From Candidatus Solirubrobacter pratensis (GTDB lineage: Bacteria; Actinomycetota; Thermoleophilia; Solirubrobacterales; Solirubrobacteraceae): 64,000 nt of DNA. Shown here one piece after another: positions 18,049 to 26,163 of the stretch (positions are counted from its first letter, which is position 1; each line of letters begins with the position of its first letter). The notes under the pieces were generated by a model. It was not told the DNA's origin and did not search any database. It saw nothing but the letters and a program-made list of their open reading frames with translations. The translations under genes were made by a program, and so were the position numbers. The stretch is taken from the NCBI RefSeq assembly GCF_000425945.1, contig NZ_AUEK01000014.1, forward strand, positions 117,343-181,342. Direction: 5' to 3'.

Positions 18049-18398
18049 AGGTCACGCCGGACCGGTACCTGACGTACCGCTACGCGGGCGCTTCGGGGGA
18101 CTTCAACCCGATCCATCTCGACGACGAGTTCGCCCGCTCCGTCGATCTCCCGAGCCGGATCCTGCACGGCCTGTGGACGATGGCGCAGGTCGCGCGGGCG
18201 CACGGCGAGGCGGCCGGCGATCCGCTGGCGCTGAAGTCGCTCTCGGTGCAGTTCCGCGGCCTGGGCGTGCCGGAGAAGGAGATCACGATCACCTCCAAGC
18301 TCAAGTCGAAGGGCGATGGAGAGGCCGTCTTCGCCTGCGAGGCGGTTCAGGATGGCAACAAGCTCGTCCGGCGGGGAACCGCAGTTCTTAGAATCTGA
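18027..18398 (+). CDS. MaoC/HadB-type catalytic dehydratase subunit
   Basis: 123-aa hotdog enzyme with the hydratase signature YAGASGDFNPIHLDDEFA (catalytic Asp and His) and the following HGLWTMAQVARA, as in mycobacterial HadB. ATG 18027 is preferred because it keeps an N-terminal LREVKV resembling HadB; GTG 18045, overlapping the previous stop as GTGA, is an alternative giving 117 aa. The two genes overlap by 22 bp and lie in the lepA transcription unit. Expected reaction: dehydration of 3-hydroxyacyl thioesters. hrcA follows from its own probable promoter. Confidence 0.82.
   Translation: MDELREVKVTPDRYLTYRYAGASGDFNPIHLDDEFARSVDLPSRILHGLWTMAQVARAHGEAAGDPLALKSLSVQFRGLGVPEKEITITSKLKSKGDGEAVFACEAVQDGNKLVRRGTAVLRI
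18389..18394 (+). promoter_or_regulatory. -10 hexamer of hrcA, leaderless layout
   Basis: TAGAAT is followed by 7 bp and the GTG start of hrcA. It lies inside the last codons of the dehydratase gene. No CIRCE operator (TTAGCACTC-N9-GAGTGCTAA) is visible here. Confidence 0.6.
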
Positions 18399-18401
18399 CG
18401 G

Positions 18402-19409
18402 GTGCTGACTCCCCGCCAGGCGCTCCTCCTCGGAAAGGTGGTGGACGGCTTCTCGGCGACCGGGCAGCCCGTGGGCTCAAAGCGGCTCGCGGAGGACCCC
18501 GAAGTCAAGGCCGGGCCGTCGACCGTCCGCAACGAGCTCGCCGTGCTCGAAGAGCGCGGGCTGCTCGCGCATCCGCACACGAGCGCGGGTCGGGTGCCGA
18601 CCGACGCGGGCTACCGCTACTACGTGGACGAGCTGCTGCCGGCGGCGACGCCGGCGCACGAGCTGCGGCTGGAGCTCGTCCGGCGCGAGGTCGTGGAGGC
18701 GATGCGGGTCACGACCGAGACGCTCTCGCAGGTCACCAACCTGCTCGCGATCGTCTCCGCGCCGCCGATCGGGACGACGACGATCCGCCACATCGAGGTG
18801 CTCGCGCTGCAGCCGCAGGTACTGATGGTGGTGGTGATCACGTCGACCGGCGGCGTCTCGAAGAAGCTCTTCACGTTCGACCGGCCGGTGGACCCGGGCC
18901 TCGCGGACTGGGCGGGCTCCTATCTCAACGAGAAGCTGGTCGGCACGGGGCTGGGCGCGCGGATGCTGCACTCGCGGCTGGCCGACCCGGCGCTGGCGGC
19001 GAGCGAGCGCGCGTTCGTCGAGGAGCTCTCGCCGGCGTTCACCGAGCTGGCCGAGACGGCGGAGGACACGCTGTACGTCGACGGCGCGCACCGGCTGCTG
19101 TCGGAGTACCGCTTCCAGGACGTGTCGCAGCTCAACGCGCTGATGGAGATGCTCGAGCGGCGCGTGTCGCTGCTCGGCGTGCTGACCGCCGCGCTGGACT
19201 CGCGCGACGCGTACGTGCGCATCGGCCGGGAGAACAGCGAGCCCGCGCTGCGCTCGCTCTCGCTCGTGGCGGCCAACTACGGCCTGCCGCAGCGCAACCT
19301 CGGGACGGTCTCGGTGATCGGCCCGACGCGGATGGATTACGCCCGCGCGATCCGCTCGGTGCGTGATGCCGCGTTCCAGCTGTCGCGCTTCATGGAGGAG
19401 CTTTACTAG
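18402..19409 (+). CDS. hrcA: Heat-inducible transcription repressor HrcA
   Basis: Represses chaperone genes by binding CIRCE operators. The 335-aa protein starts with the winged-helix domain (RQALLLGKVVDGFSATGQPVGS, then GPSTVRNELAVLEERGLL and TSAGRVPTDAGYRYYVDELL), followed by the GAF-like domain and the C-terminal segment SVIGPTRMDYARAIRSV. The GTG start has TAGAAT 7 bp before it. dnaJ lies 162 bp downstream, an arrangement common in actinobacteria. No CIRCE element is found in the window, so its operators are presumably at groES or elsewhere. Confidence 0.96.
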   Translation: MLTPRQALLLGKVVDGFSATGQPVGSKRLAEDPEVKAGPSTVRNELAVLEERGLLAHPHTSAGRVPTDAGYRYYVDELLPAATPAHELRLELVRREVVEAMRVTTETLSQVTNLLAIVSAPPIGTTTIRHIEVLALQPQVLMVVVITSTGGVSKKLFTFDRPVDPGLADWAGSYLNEKLVGTGLGARMLHSRLADPALAASERAFVEELSPAFTELAETAEDTLYVDGAHRLLSEYRFQDVSQLNALMEMLERRVSLLGVLTAALDSRDAYVRIGRENSEPALRSLSLVAANYGLPQRNLGTVSVIGPTRMDYARAIRSVRDAAFQLSRFMEELY

Positions 19410-19571
19410 TGGTCCCCTCCGCGAACCCGCACACCACCAGACGGCCGCTGATCACCGCCTGCCGGCGTCCTCGCCGGCTCACGTGGCAGAACCACGCATC
19501 ACCGACCGCGTCCTTGCCAGGCGGCGCCCGCGACCGCCTGGACGGCGCGCGGATTCACGAAGGGAACCACT

Positions 19572-20702
19572 GTGCCGCGTGACTACTACGAGGTGCTCGG
19601 CGTCCCGCGGGATGCCGACGAGGCGACGATCAAGAAGTCGTTCCGGCGGCTCGCGCGCGAGCTGCACCCGGACGTCAACGCGCACGACCCCGACGCCGAG
19701 GAGAAGTTCAAGGAGGCGGCGGAGGCCTACGAGGTCCTCTCCGACGCCGAGCGGCGCCAGACGTACGACGCGTACGGCCACGACGGCCTGCGGACCGGCG
19801 GCTTCTCGCCGAACTTCGAGGGCTTCGGCTCGATCTCGGATCTGTTCTCGGCGTTCTTCGGGCAGGGCGGCTTCGACGCGGCGTTCGGCGGGACGCGCGT
19901 GCGCGGCGGGCCCGTGCAGGGCGGCGACGTCGCGCTGGCGGCGGCGATCGACCTCGTGGAGGCGGCGCGCGGGACCAAGGTCGAGGTGTCCTACGACGCG
20001 ACGACGACGTGCGAGACGTGCCGCGGCAACGGCGCGGAGCCTGGCACGCCGATCGTCACGTGCCCGAAGTGCCGCGGCGCGGGGCAGATGCAGGCGGTCC
20101 AGCGCACGCGCTTCGGCCAGATGGTCCGTACGGCGCTGTGCGACCAGTGCGGCGGCGACGGCAGGGTCGCCGAGCAGCCGTGCCACACGTGCGACGGCCG
20201 CGGGATGACGGTCGCGCAGCGGCGCGTCGAGGTCAGCGTCCCGGCCGGGATCGCCGACGGGCAGCGGATCCGCGTCACCGGACGCGGGCACGCAGGCGAG
20301 GGCGGCGGGCCCCCCGGCGACCTGTACGTCGTGGTCCGCGTGCGCGAGGACGAGCGCTTCCTGCGCGACGGCGACGACCTCGTGACCGTGGTCGACGTCG
20401 CGGCGCCGCTGGCCGCGCTGGGCGGGACGATCCCCGTGCCGACGCTCGACGGCGAGATCCCGGTGGAGATCCCCGCGGGGACGCAGCCGGGCGAGACGAT
20501 CACGCTGCACGGACGCGGGATGCCCCCGCTGGGCCGCGGTCGCACCGGCGACATCCGCGTGGTCGTCTCGGTCGCGATCCCGCGCCGGCTCACCAAGCGC
20601 CAGCGCGAGCTGCTGCAAGAGCTGAACGAGTCGCTCACCGAGGACAACCTCCGCGAGGAGGAGGGCATGCTCGCCAAGCTCAAGCGGGCGCTCGCGGGGT
20701 GA
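19572..20702 (+). CDS. dnaJ: Chaperone DnaJ
   Basis: Hsp40 co-chaperone that delivers substrates to DnaK and stimulates its ATPase. The 376 residues hold a J domain with HPD at 32-34, a short Gly/Phe-containing linker, four zinc-binding CxxCxGxG repeats (CETCRGNG, CPKCRGAG, CDQCGGDG, CHTCDGRG) and the C-terminal substrate domains with the usual GxGH and AALGG motifs. The GTG start has AAGGGA 8 bp upstream. It overlaps the following methyltransferase gene by 4 bp. grpE and dnaK are not in the window. Confidence 0.97.
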   Translation: MPRDYYEVLGVPRDADEATIKKSFRRLARELHPDVNAHDPDAEEKFKEAAEAYEVLSDAERRQTYDAYGHDGLRTGGFSPNFEGFGSISDLFSAFFGQGGFDAAFGGTRVRGGPVQGGDVALAAAIDLVEAARGTKVEVSYDATTTCETCRGNGAEPGTPIVTCPKCRGAGQMQAVQRTRFGQMVRTALCDQCGGDGRVAEQPCHTCDGRGMTVAQRRVEVSVPAGIADGQRIRVTGRGHAGEGGGPPGDLYVVVRVREDERFLRDGDDLVTVVDVAAPLAALGGTIPVPTLDGEIPVEIPAGTQPGETITLHGRGMPPLGRGRTGDIRVVVSVAIPRRLTKRQRELLQELNESLTEDNLREEEGMLAKLKRALAG

Positions 20703-21430
20703 GCGCCGCCGTGGCGGCGGGCGAAGGCGCGGCGCTGAAGCGCTACGTCGTACGCGTCGAGCCGGATCTCGCCGAGGCGGCGCTCGCCCGGCTGCTCGAC
20801 GCGTTCCCCGCCGGGCTCGAGGAGCACGGCGACGGCGAATTCGCGGTCTACGGCGAGCCGCCGGAGCTGCCCGGGCTGATCTCGGTGCGCGAGGAGGTCG
20901 TCCCGGCCGGCTGGGCGACCGCGTACCACGCCCACCTCACGCGGGTCGTCGCCGGCCGCTTCGCCGTCCGCCCCCCGTGGGTCGAGGGCGAGCCGGACGA
21001 CCTCGTGATCGACCCGGGCACCGCGTTCGGCGCGGGCACCCATCCCACGACGCGGATGTGCCTCGAGCTGCTGCCCGAGGGGTCCGGCGGGTTCGCCGAC
21101 TGGGGTGCCGGCACCGGCGTGCTCGCACTCGCCGCGACGCGGCTCGGGTTCGCCCCGGTGCTGGCGATCGACCTCGACGCGGCGGCGATCACCGCCGCAC
21201 CGGGCGTCGAGCGCCTCGCCCTCGACCTCACGCGCGAACGGGCTCCCTATGCGCCCGTCGTCGTCGCCAACCTGACGCTGCCGCTGCTGGAGGCGGCGGC
21301 GCGGGTCCAGGAGCGTCCCGACCTGCTGATCGCGTCGGGGCTGCTCGCCGGCCAGGCGCTCGAGGCGTGGGACCTGCGCGAGCGCGAGCGCCGCGAGCTC
21401 GACGGCTGGGCGGCCGTGGTGCTCGCTTGA
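20699..21430 (+). CDS. Diverged PrmA-type methyltransferase (paralogue 1)
   Basis: 243-aa SAM-dependent methyltransferase resembling ribosomal protein L11 methyltransferase. The N-terminal substrate-binding part (YVVRVEPDLAEAALARLL) and the PrmA hallmark IDPGTAFGAGTHPTTRMCLELL are present. Compared with its neighbour, motif I is WGAGTG instead of WGCGSG, and about eight to ten residues are missing between the SAM-binding acid (AIDLD) and the next strand. VVANLTLPLLE corresponds to the NL-containing catalytic loop. It overlaps dnaJ (GTGA) and the next gene (TTGA). It may have another substrate or be degenerating. Confidence 0.8.
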   Translation: MSAAVAAGEGAALKRYVVRVEPDLAEAALARLLDAFPAGLEEHGDGEFAVYGEPPELPGLISVREEVVPAGWATAYHAHLTRVVAGRFAVRPPWVEGEPDDLVIDPGTAFGAGTHPTTRMCLELLPEGSGGFADWGAGTGVLALAATRLGFAPVLAIDLDAAAITAAPGVERLALDLTRERAPYAPVVVANLTLPLLEAAARVQERPDLLIASGLLAGQALEAWDLRERERRELDGWAAVVLA

Positions 21431-22224
21431 TCCGCGTCGCCGTTCGCGTCGCGCGCGAGCACGCCGAGCCGGTGCTGGCCGAACTGCTCGAGCTCGTGCC
21501 GGGCGGACTCGAGGAGCGCGAGGTCGATCCCGCCACCGTCGAGTACGTGCTCTACGGCGCCGAGGGCGAGCTGCCGGCGCTGGGCAGCATCCGCGCCGCC
21601 GCGGGCCCCGCGCTGGTGGACGTCAGCACGAGCCAGGTGCCGGACGACTGGGACGAGCGCTGGCGCTCCTTCCACACGGCGCTCGACGTCGGGCCGGTCC
21701 GCGTCCGCCCGCCGTGGGAGCCGCCCCGCGCGGGCGCGCTCGACGTCGTGATCGATCCGGGGCAGGCGTTCGGGACCGGCTCGCATCCGACGACGCGGCT
21801 CGTGCTCGAGCTGCTGACGACGCTCGAGCCCGCGGGCGCGCTCGCCGACTGGGGCTGCGGCAGCGGCATCCTCGCGATCGCGGCGGCGAAGCTCGGATGG
21901 GCGCCGGTGCTCGGCTGCGACCACGACCCGGCCGCGGTCGAGGCGACGATCGCGGGTGCCGCGGCGAACGAGGTCGAGATCGCGGTGTCGCGCTGCGACC
22001 TGCGCCGCGAGGAAGGCCCGCACGCGCCAACCGTGCTCGCCAATCTCGTCCGCCCGCTGCTGCTCGACGTCGCGGCCACCCTCACCCGCCCGCCGGAGCG
22101 CCTGATCGCATCCGGTCTGCATCCGGGCGAAGTCGGCGAGGTCGCGGCGGCGTTCGCGGGCCTGCGCGAGGCGCGGCGCGTCGAGCGCGGCGGCTGGGCC
22201 GCCGTCGAGCTCGTGCGGGTCTAG
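21427..22224 (+). CDS. prmA: Ribosomal protein L11 methyltransferase PrmA (paralogue 2)
   Basis: Trimethylates ribosomal protein L11, or a related substrate. The 265-aa protein has the ferredoxin-like N-terminal domain, DDWDERWRSFHTALDVG, then VIDPGQAFGTGSHPTTRLVLELL, SAM motif I DWGCGSGILAIAAAKLG, and the catalytic VLANLVRPLL. It is the more canonical of two adjacent paralogues and follows the hrcA-dnaJ-prmA order known from Firmicutes and actinobacteria. The TTG start overlaps the previous stop codon. Confidence 0.9.
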   Translation: MIRVAVRVAREHAEPVLAELLELVPGGLEEREVDPATVEYVLYGAEGELPALGSIRAAAGPALVDVSTSQVPDDWDERWRSFHTALDVGPVRVRPPWEPPRAGALDVVIDPGQAFGTGSHPTTRLVLELLTTLEPAGALADWGCGSGILAIAAAKLGWAPVLGCDHDPAAVEATIAGAAANEVEIAVSRCDLRREEGPHAPTVLANLVRPLLLDVAATLTRPPERLIASGLHPGEVGEVAAAFAGLREARRVERGGWAAVELVRV

Positions 22225-22233
22225 CGCTCTACC

Positions 22234-22239
22234 TACACT
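22234..22239 (+). promoter_or_regulatory. -10 hexamer of the threonine dehydratase gene
   Basis: TACACT lies 8 bp before the proposed TTG start and 10 bp after the prmA stop. No Shine-Dalgarno sequence is present. Confidence 0.5.
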
Positions 22240-22247
22240 TCCTGACG

Positions 22248-23207
22248 TTGCCGTCCATTTCGCTCGCCGATGTCATCGCGGCCTCCGAGCGCCTCGAGGG
22301 CGTCGCGAACCGCACCCCTGTGCTGACCGCGCGCTCGCTCGACGAGGCGACCGGTGCCGACCGGGTGCTGCTAAAGGCAGAGAACCTCCAGCGCGTCGGC
22401 GCGTTCAAGTTCCGCGGCGCCTACAACGCGGTCGCCTGCCTGCGGCCCGACGAGCGTGCCCGGGGCGTCGCGACGGTCTCCTCCGGCAATCACGCGCAGG
22501 CGGTGGCGCTCGCCGCGCGCCTGCACGAGATCCCCGCGGTGATCCTGATGCCCGAGGACGCGCCCACGGGCAAGCTCGCGGCGACGCGCGGATACGGCGC
22601 CGAGGTCGTGCTGTTCGACCGCTACGCCGAGGACCGCGAGGCGCTGCTGGCCGCGCTGGCGCAGGAGCGCGGGGTCGTGCCGATCCACCCCTATGACGAC
22701 CTGAACGTGATGGCGGGGCAGGGGACCGTCGCGCTCGAGCTGATCCGGGACGCCGGGCCGATCGACGTCCTGCTCGTGTGCCTGGGCGGCGGCGGCCTGC
22801 TCTCCGGCTGCGCGACCGCGGTCGCCGGGCTCTCGCCCACGACGCGCGTGATCGGGGTCGAGCCGGAGGCGGGCGACGACTTCGTGCGCTCGCTGGCGGC
22901 GGGTGAGCGCGTGCGCATCCCGGTGCCGCGGACGATCGCCGACGGCCAGCAGCTGCCGATCCCCGGCGAGCTGACGTTCCCGATCGTGCAGGAGCTCGTC
23001 AGCGAGGTCGTGACCGTGAGCGACGAGGAGATCATCGCCGCGATGCGGTTCCTGTTCGAGCGCGTCAAGACGGTGGCGGAGCCGAGCGGCGCGTGCGCGC
23101 TGGCGGCGCTGCTGTCCGGGAAGGTCGACGTGGCCGGCGCGCGCGTGGGGGTGACGATCTCGGGCGGCAACGTCACCGCTGAGCGGTTCGCGGAGCTGGT
23201 CGGGTGA
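22248..23207 (+). CDS. Threonine dehydratase-like PLP enzyme (catabolic type, no ACT domain)
   Basis: PLP fold-type II enzyme that deaminates threonine or serine; serine racemase is the main alternative. The 319-aa protein has the PLP lysine in FKFRGAYNA (Lys54), the substrate loop SSGNHAQ, the phosphate-binding glycine loop GGGGLLSG and the C-terminal TISGGN. It ends after the catalytic domain, so it lacks the regulatory ACT domain of biosynthetic IlvA. The TTG start fits the family N-terminus and follows TACACT by 8 bp. It overlaps the next membrane protein gene by 4 bp. Confidence 0.88.
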   Translation: MPSISLADVIAASERLEGVANRTPVLTARSLDEATGADRVLLKAENLQRVGAFKFRGAYNAVACLRPDERARGVATVSSGNHAQAVALAARLHEIPAVILMPEDAPTGKLAATRGYGAEVVLFDRYAEDREALLAALAQERGVVPIHPYDDLNVMAGQGTVALELIRDAGPIDVLLVCLGGGGLLSGCATAVAGLSPTTRVIGVEPEAGDDFVRSLAAGERVRIPVPRTIADGQQLPIPGELTFPIVQELVSEVVTVSDEEIIAAMRFLFERVKTVAEPSGACALAALLSGKVDVAGARVGVTISGGNVTAERFAELVG

Positions 23208-24376
23208 GGTTCGCCCTCTTCCAGCACGGCTGGCACTGGCCCGTCGTCGTCGTGGCGGTCGTCGCCGTGCTCGGCGTCGTGTGCGTGATCGCGGCGGGGA
23301 AGTCCGAGCGCGAGTGGCTCGGCGATCGCCGCGAGCGGCTCAAGCGCGTCGCATGGATCGCTGTCGGGCTGATCGTGGTGGCGCTGCTCGCGACGCAGCT
23401 GAACAAGGTCGGCGGGATGCTCAGGCGCATCCAGGACGGCGATCCGCTGTGGCTCGCGCTCGGCGTCGGGATCGAGGCGTTCTCGTTCCTCGGGTACGTC
23501 GCGCTCGTCAAGGAGGTGTTCGGGCCGCACGCGCCGCGGCTGAACTGGCCGGCGGCGGTCGAGATCACGTTCGGCGGCGTCGTCGCGACGCGGCTGTTCT
23601 CGGCGGCCGGGGCGGGCGGGATCGCGTTCACGACCTGGGCGCTGCGCGCGGCCGGGATGGCGACGCGGACCGCCGCGGAGATGATCGCCGCGTTCCTGGC
23701 GATCATGTACCTGCCGTACGTGCTCGCCTGCATCTTCGGCGGCCTGGGCGGCGGTGCGCCGGCGGCCGTCGTGTGGGTCGGCGTCGGGCTCGGCGTCGTC
23801 GCCCTGGGCGCGGCCGCCGCGATCACGCTGGTGCCCGGCGACCTCGAGCGCCGGACGCGGCGGATGGCCACCGGTCACGGACGCGGCGCCCGGCTGGCGG
23901 CGCGCGCGGCGTCGATTCCGGAGGTCGCGGGCAAGGCCGCGCGCACCGCGGCGGGGCTGGTGCGCGAGCGGCCGTCGCTGCTCGGCTGGGCACTGCTCTG
24001 GTGGGCGGCGGACGTCGCCGTGCTCGACGTCTGCTTCCGCGCGTTCGGCGACGCGCCCGCGCTCGGCGTCCTGATCCTCGGCTACTTCCTCGGGCACATC
24101 GGCAACCTCGTGCCGGTGCCCGGCGGGATCGGCGGCGTGGAGGGCGGGATGGTCGGCGTCTTCGTCGCCTGCGGGATGCCGATCTCGCTCGCGATCGTCG
24201 GCACGATCGCCTACCAGCTGATCTCGACGTGGCTGCCGGTGGCGCCGGGGCTCGCGGCGTACTGGAGCCTGCGGCGCCGGATCGCCCGCTGGCGGGAGGC
24301 GGACGGCGTCGCGGACGAGGACGCGTCCGTCGCGCGGGCGCCCCGCCCTTCGGGCGAGCCCGCCCTGGACCGCTAG
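23204..24376 (+). CDS. UPF0104/lysylphosphatidylglycerol synthase transmembrane-region protein
   Basis: 390-aa integral membrane protein of the family that includes the flippase part of MprF, but without the catalytic lysyl-transferase domain. It has about eight or nine hydrophobic helices and the conserved glycine-rich re-entrant motif NLVPVPGGIGGVEGGMVG near residues 302-319. The C-terminus is charged and likely cytosolic. A lipid transport role is inferred from the family only. The GTG start overlaps the upstream dehydratase stop. Confidence 0.82.
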   Translation: MRFALFQHGWHWPVVVVAVVAVLGVVCVIAAGKSEREWLGDRRERLKRVAWIAVGLIVVALLATQLNKVGGMLRRIQDGDPLWLALGVGIEAFSFLGYVALVKEVFGPHAPRLNWPAAVEITFGGVVATRLFSAAGAGGIAFTTWALRAAGMATRTAAEMIAAFLAIMYLPYVLACIFGGLGGGAPAAVVWVGVGLGVVALGAAAAITLVPGDLERRTRRMATGHGRGARLAARAASIPEVAGKAARTAAGLVRERPSLLGWALLWWAADVAVLDVCFRAFGDAPALGVLILGYFLGHIGNLVPVPGGIGGVEGGMVGVFVACGMPISLAIVGTIAYQLISTWLPVAPGLAAYWSLRRRIARWREADGVADEDASVARAPRPSGEPALDR

Positions 24377-24399
24377 CAGCGCCGATCCTCCCGCGCGTC

Positions 24400-24405
24400 T
24401 ACTGT
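24400..24405 (+). promoter_or_regulatory. -10 hexamer of the DMT transporter gene
   Basis: TACTGT lies 9 bp before the ATG at 24415, within the 38-bp gap after the preceding gene; no Shine-Dalgarno sequence is seen. Confidence 0.5.
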
Positions 24406-24414
24406 CGCGGGGCC

Positions 24415-25242
24415 ATGAGCACGACCGCGCTCATCCTCGTGCTCTCCTCGGCCGCGCTGCACGCCGCCTGGAACGCCCTCGTCGCCGGCGCGCGCGACAC
24501 CTATACGACGACCGCCGTCGCGCTCGCCGCCGGCGTGCTCGTGTTCGCCGTCCCCGCCGCGATCAGCTGGGACGTCGATGCCGCGGCGTGGCCGTACATC
24601 GCCGCATCGGCCGCGCTCGAGCTCACCTACTTCGCGCTCCTCGCCGCCGTCTACGGGCGCGCCGACTACACGTTCGCCTACCCCGTCGCCCGCGGGACGG
24701 CGCCCGTCCTGGTGCTCGCGGTCTCGGTCGCGTTCCTGGGTGCGCCGGTCGGGCTCCTCGCCGCGCTGGGCGTGCTCGCGGTCACGGCCGGCGTCATGCT
24801 CGTCCGGGGGATCGGCCCGAGCTCCGCGGACGCCGCGGCGCTGCTGCTCGCGCTTGGCGTCGGCGCGTGCATCGCGGGCTACACGCTCGTCGACGACCAC
24901 GGCGTCCGCCACGCCGAGCCGATCCCGTACTTCGAGGCCGTCCTCGTCCTCAGCGCGCTGCCGTACATCGCGGCGGTCGCGCTCGCCCGCGGGGGCGCGG
25001 CGCTGCGCGCGGCCGCCGATCGCCGCGCCATCCCCGCCGGGGCGGCGATGGTCGCCGCCTACCTGCTCGTGCTCGCCGCGCTGGAGCGGGCCGAGGCCGC
25101 GCCGGTCGCGGCGCTGCGGGAGACGAGCGTCGTGATGGCCGCCGCAGGCGCCGCGATCGCCGGTCGCGAGCGGGTCCCCGCCTCGCGCGTGGCCGGCGCC
25201 GCGCTCGTGATGGCGGGCGTCGCCGCCGTCGCGCTCGGCTGA
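24415..25242 (+). CDS. DMT-superfamily (EamA-like) transporter
   Basis: 275-aa membrane protein with about ten hydrophobic helices in two repeats, as in EamA/RhaT exporters. It starts STTALILVLSSAALHAAWNALV, contains YTFAYPVARGTAPVLVL at the end of the first repeat, and has AAPVAALRETSVVMAA in the second. The open frame runs through from upstream, but ATG 24415 is the first start giving the family N-terminus, with TACTGT 9 bp before it. The substrate is unknown; relatives export amino acids or metabolites. Confidence 0.85.
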   Translation: MSTTALILVLSSAALHAAWNALVAGARDTYTTTAVALAAGVLVFAVPAAISWDVDAAAWPYIAASAALELTYFALLAAVYGRADYTFAYPVARGTAPVLVLAVSVAFLGAPVGLLAALGVLAVTAGVMLVRGIGPSSADAAALLLALGVGACIAGYTLVDDHGVRHAEPIPYFEAVLVLSALPYIAAVALARGGAALRAAADRRAIPAGAAMVAAYLLVLAALERAEAAPVAALRETSVVMAAAGAAIAGRERVPASRVAGAALVMAGVAAVALG

Positions 25243-25257
25243 GCTCAGCCGGCGTCG

Positions 25258-25463
25258 CGAGGCCTCAGCGCGCGGTCTCCGCGCGGCCGCGTCGTCGCGC
25301 CGGCGAACTGCTCGCGGTGACGAGGCGGGTCAGATCGGCGCGCGATCCGCGAGGCCGCACGGGGGCCTAGCGCGGGGTCTCCGCGCGGCCGCGTCGTCGC
25401 GCCGGCGAACTGCTCGCGGTAACGGAGGCGGGTCAGATCGGCGCGCGATTCGCGAGGCCGCGC
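25258..25463. repeat. ~102-bp direct duplication
   Basis: Cores 25274-25358 and 25376-25461 match over about 85 bp with one inserted base and only a few substitutions, for example GGTGACGAGG against GGTAACGGAGG and GATCCGC against GATTCGC. The flanks match less well. Confidence 0.9.
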
Positions 25464-25611
25464 GGGGAGACGCGCGATCGGGGCGCCCGCGCGGGGAGAC
25501 CCGCGCGATCGGGGCGCCCGCGCGGGGAGACCCGCGCGATCGGGGCGCCCGCGCGGGTCGTCCGCGCGATCCGGGCGCCCGCCCCGGGGAGCCGCACGAC
25601 CGGCGCGTCCG
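25461..25611. repeat. Tandem minisatellite, five copies of a 29-31 bp unit
   Basis: Copies at 25461-25489, 25490-25520, 25521-25551, 25552-25581 and 25582-25611. Copies 2 and 3 are identical; copies 4 and 5 diverge progressively. Each typical unit contains CGCGGGGAGACCCGCGCGAT then CGGGGCGCCCG. There are no unique spacers, so this is not CRISPR. Confidence 0.92.
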
Positions 25612-25806
25612 CCCACGCAGACCGCGCGCGGGCCGTCGCGCCCCATGACCCGCCTCCCTCGAAGCTCGACCCGCCGCCGTGACCCCGCGGACGGTCCTCG
25701 TCGCGGGCGGGCGGGCGATGAAGCGGCCGGAGGGGTGCGGATGGAGACGCGGTTGACGAGCGTTCCGGCATGAGGTGCGGGACCCGACCGGGACGCGGGT
25801 CCTCTG

Positions 25807-26163
25807 CTAGGCCCCGAGGCCCGCGGCGAGGAAGGCGTCGCCGGTGCCGGCGCCGGCCTCGACGACCGAGCGCGCGCGCAGGCAGGACCTCATCCGTCCC
25901 GGCGGCACGCCGCGGTCCACGCGCACCACGCGGCCGTCGCGGTCGAGCCAGATCAGGTCGAGCGCGAACCGCATCGTGACGGTGTGGACGGAGCGGCAGC
26001 GCGGGATGTGGAGCGCCAGCGTCGGCGGGAGCGCGTCGAGCATCGCGAGCCCCTTCATCCGCGACCGGCGCGTCGTCGCCTCAGCCACCCGCAGGCCGCC
26101 CCGCAGATCGCGCGCGGGAAGGCCGTCGAGGCGCGGGCACGAGTCAGCCGGTGCAGGACTCAC
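25807..26163 (-). CDS. DUF192 family protein
   Basis: 118-aa member of the DUF192 family, small beta-rich proteins of unknown function. The diagnostic segment is LALHIPRCRSVHTVTMRFALDL followed by IWLDRDGRVVRVDRGVPPGR, matching the family pattern of an aromatic/methionine-Arg-Phe core and a charged turn. GTG 26163 is the likeliest start because it overlaps the end of the upstream small gene, implying coupling; a later GTG (about codon 26) is possible. No signal peptide is seen in this version, whereas many relatives are exported. Confidence 0.75.
   Translation of the reverse strand: MSPAPADSCPRLDGLPARDLRGGLRVAEATTRRSRMKGLAMLDALPPTLALHIPRCRSVHTVTMRFALDLIWLDRDGRVVRVDRGVPPGRMRSCLRARSVVEAGAGTGDAFLAAGLGA

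Larger units (their letters stand above)
25243..25806. other. 564-bp region without a gene, holding direct and tandem repeats
   Basis: No frame on either strand shows a recognisable protein; open frames here are high-GC artefacts broken by the 31-bp repeat period. The first 220 bp are a duplicated ~102-bp unit and the next 150 bp a minisatellite (both listed separately). The rest, 25612-25806, holds nothing I can identify. Confidence 0.7.

Noticed and set aside
18360..18402. CIRCE operator in front of hrcA
   Set aside because: The TTAGAATC near the start resembles half of a CIRCE arm only slightly; no matching inverted GAGTGCTAA half exists, and the bases are better explained as a -10 hexamer.
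23204..24376. Lysylphosphatidylglycerol synthase (MprF)
   Set aside because: Only the membrane flippase-like region is present; the C-terminal aminoacyl transferase domain is missing, so the enzyme name would be misleading.
25461..25611. Possible CRISPR array
   Set aside because: Repeats of 29-31 bp are of the right size, but they are directly tandem with no unique spacers, and no cas genes are nearby.
25433..25771. Minus-strand repeat protein with Arg/Pro-rich periodicity
   Set aside because: The apparent peptide repeats arise from the 31-bp minisatellite read in shifting frames; 31 is not a multiple of three and no start signal or domain is present.
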